Position numbers and translations under genes: made by a program. A DNA stretch of 25,850 bases from Chara braunii (taxonomy: Eukaryota; Streptophyta; Charophyceae; Charales; Characeae): NCBI GenBank assembly GCA_003427395.1, contig BFEA01000756.1, positions 157,142-182,991 on the forward strand, given 5' to 3'. Numbering within the stretch: the first letter of the stretch is position 1; every line of letters starts with the position of its first letter. Under the pieces are notes generated by a model that saw nothing but the letters and a program-made list of their open reading frames with translations, did not search any database and was not told the origin of the DNA. This document shows positions 25,666 through 25,850 of this stretch, one piece after another.

Positions 25666-25734
25666 TGTTTATGGTGACTACCTAAAATAATTAAGAAAAT
25701 ATATATATATTTTTTTACTGATTGATTGTTTTTT

Positions 25735-25737
<3 letters not shown>

Positions 25738-25774
<37 letters not shown>

Positions 25775-25793
25775 CTGATTGATTGATTGATTG
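25738..25793 (+). repeat. (GATT)n microsatellite
   Basis: About fourteen GATT units with two variants (GGTT, GACT). A shorter run lies at 25719-25728. Confidence 0.95.
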
Positions 25794-25826
25794 GTGGGGG
25801 AGGGGTCCTCTCTCCCCTCCCCCCGG

Positions 25827-25850
25827 CACACACATACACACACACACACA
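25827..25850 (+). repeat. (CA)n microsatellite, runs off the window
   Basis: CA dinucleotides with one CATA interruption continue to the last base. Confidence 0.93.

Overview
The window looks like nuclear DNA from a large, repeat-rich eukaryotic genome. There are no prokaryotic-style operons, no ribosome-binding sites and almost no long reading frames. It does hold microsatellites, long homopolymers, tRNA-derived fragments, inverted repeats and nested mobile elements. The lineage cannot be fixed from the sequence; a plant or alga is possible but not shown. All homology statements are by-eye alignments within the window, with no computed identities or database searches.

Layout. 1-2000: purine microsatellites and homopolymers around an exact 22-bp x5 tandem repeat. 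2000-4440: unique sequence with small tandem repeats, a 15-bp inverted repeat and a tRNA-like (SINE-like) unit with a partial second copy. 4545-6320: a 'central cassette' with a TATA-like box and a short ATG frame; the same cassette recurs inverted at about 15510-17335. 6320-7770: mostly unassigned, with one 84-codon open stretch. 7775-9955: a chain of plus-strand protein-like open stretches broken by stops and frame changes, read as a decayed or intron-split gene of unknown family.

About 10505-21445 is one very large imperfect palindrome. Its two arms (about 10505-15065 and 17320-21445) are inverted copies around the central cassette. From outside inward, each arm has a terminal domain of about 190 bp, an array of short inverted-repeat units with a constant middle and differing flanks (array 1), a second array of about 122-bp units (array 2), and a GC-richer inner part with small coding-like segments. 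A third terminal domain plus part of array 1 lies at 23688-24945 in the left-arm orientation and is interrupted by a 521-bp MITE. The simplest reading is an old, apparently undescribed family of giant terminal-inverted-repeat DNA elements. No transposase was recognised, so the mobile-element label rests on architecture and copy number.

21500-23600 has a few protein-like frames on both strands. 24945-25850 is flanking sequence with a sharply GC-rich block and GATT and CA microsatellites. No gene here could be assigned to a known protein family with confidence.
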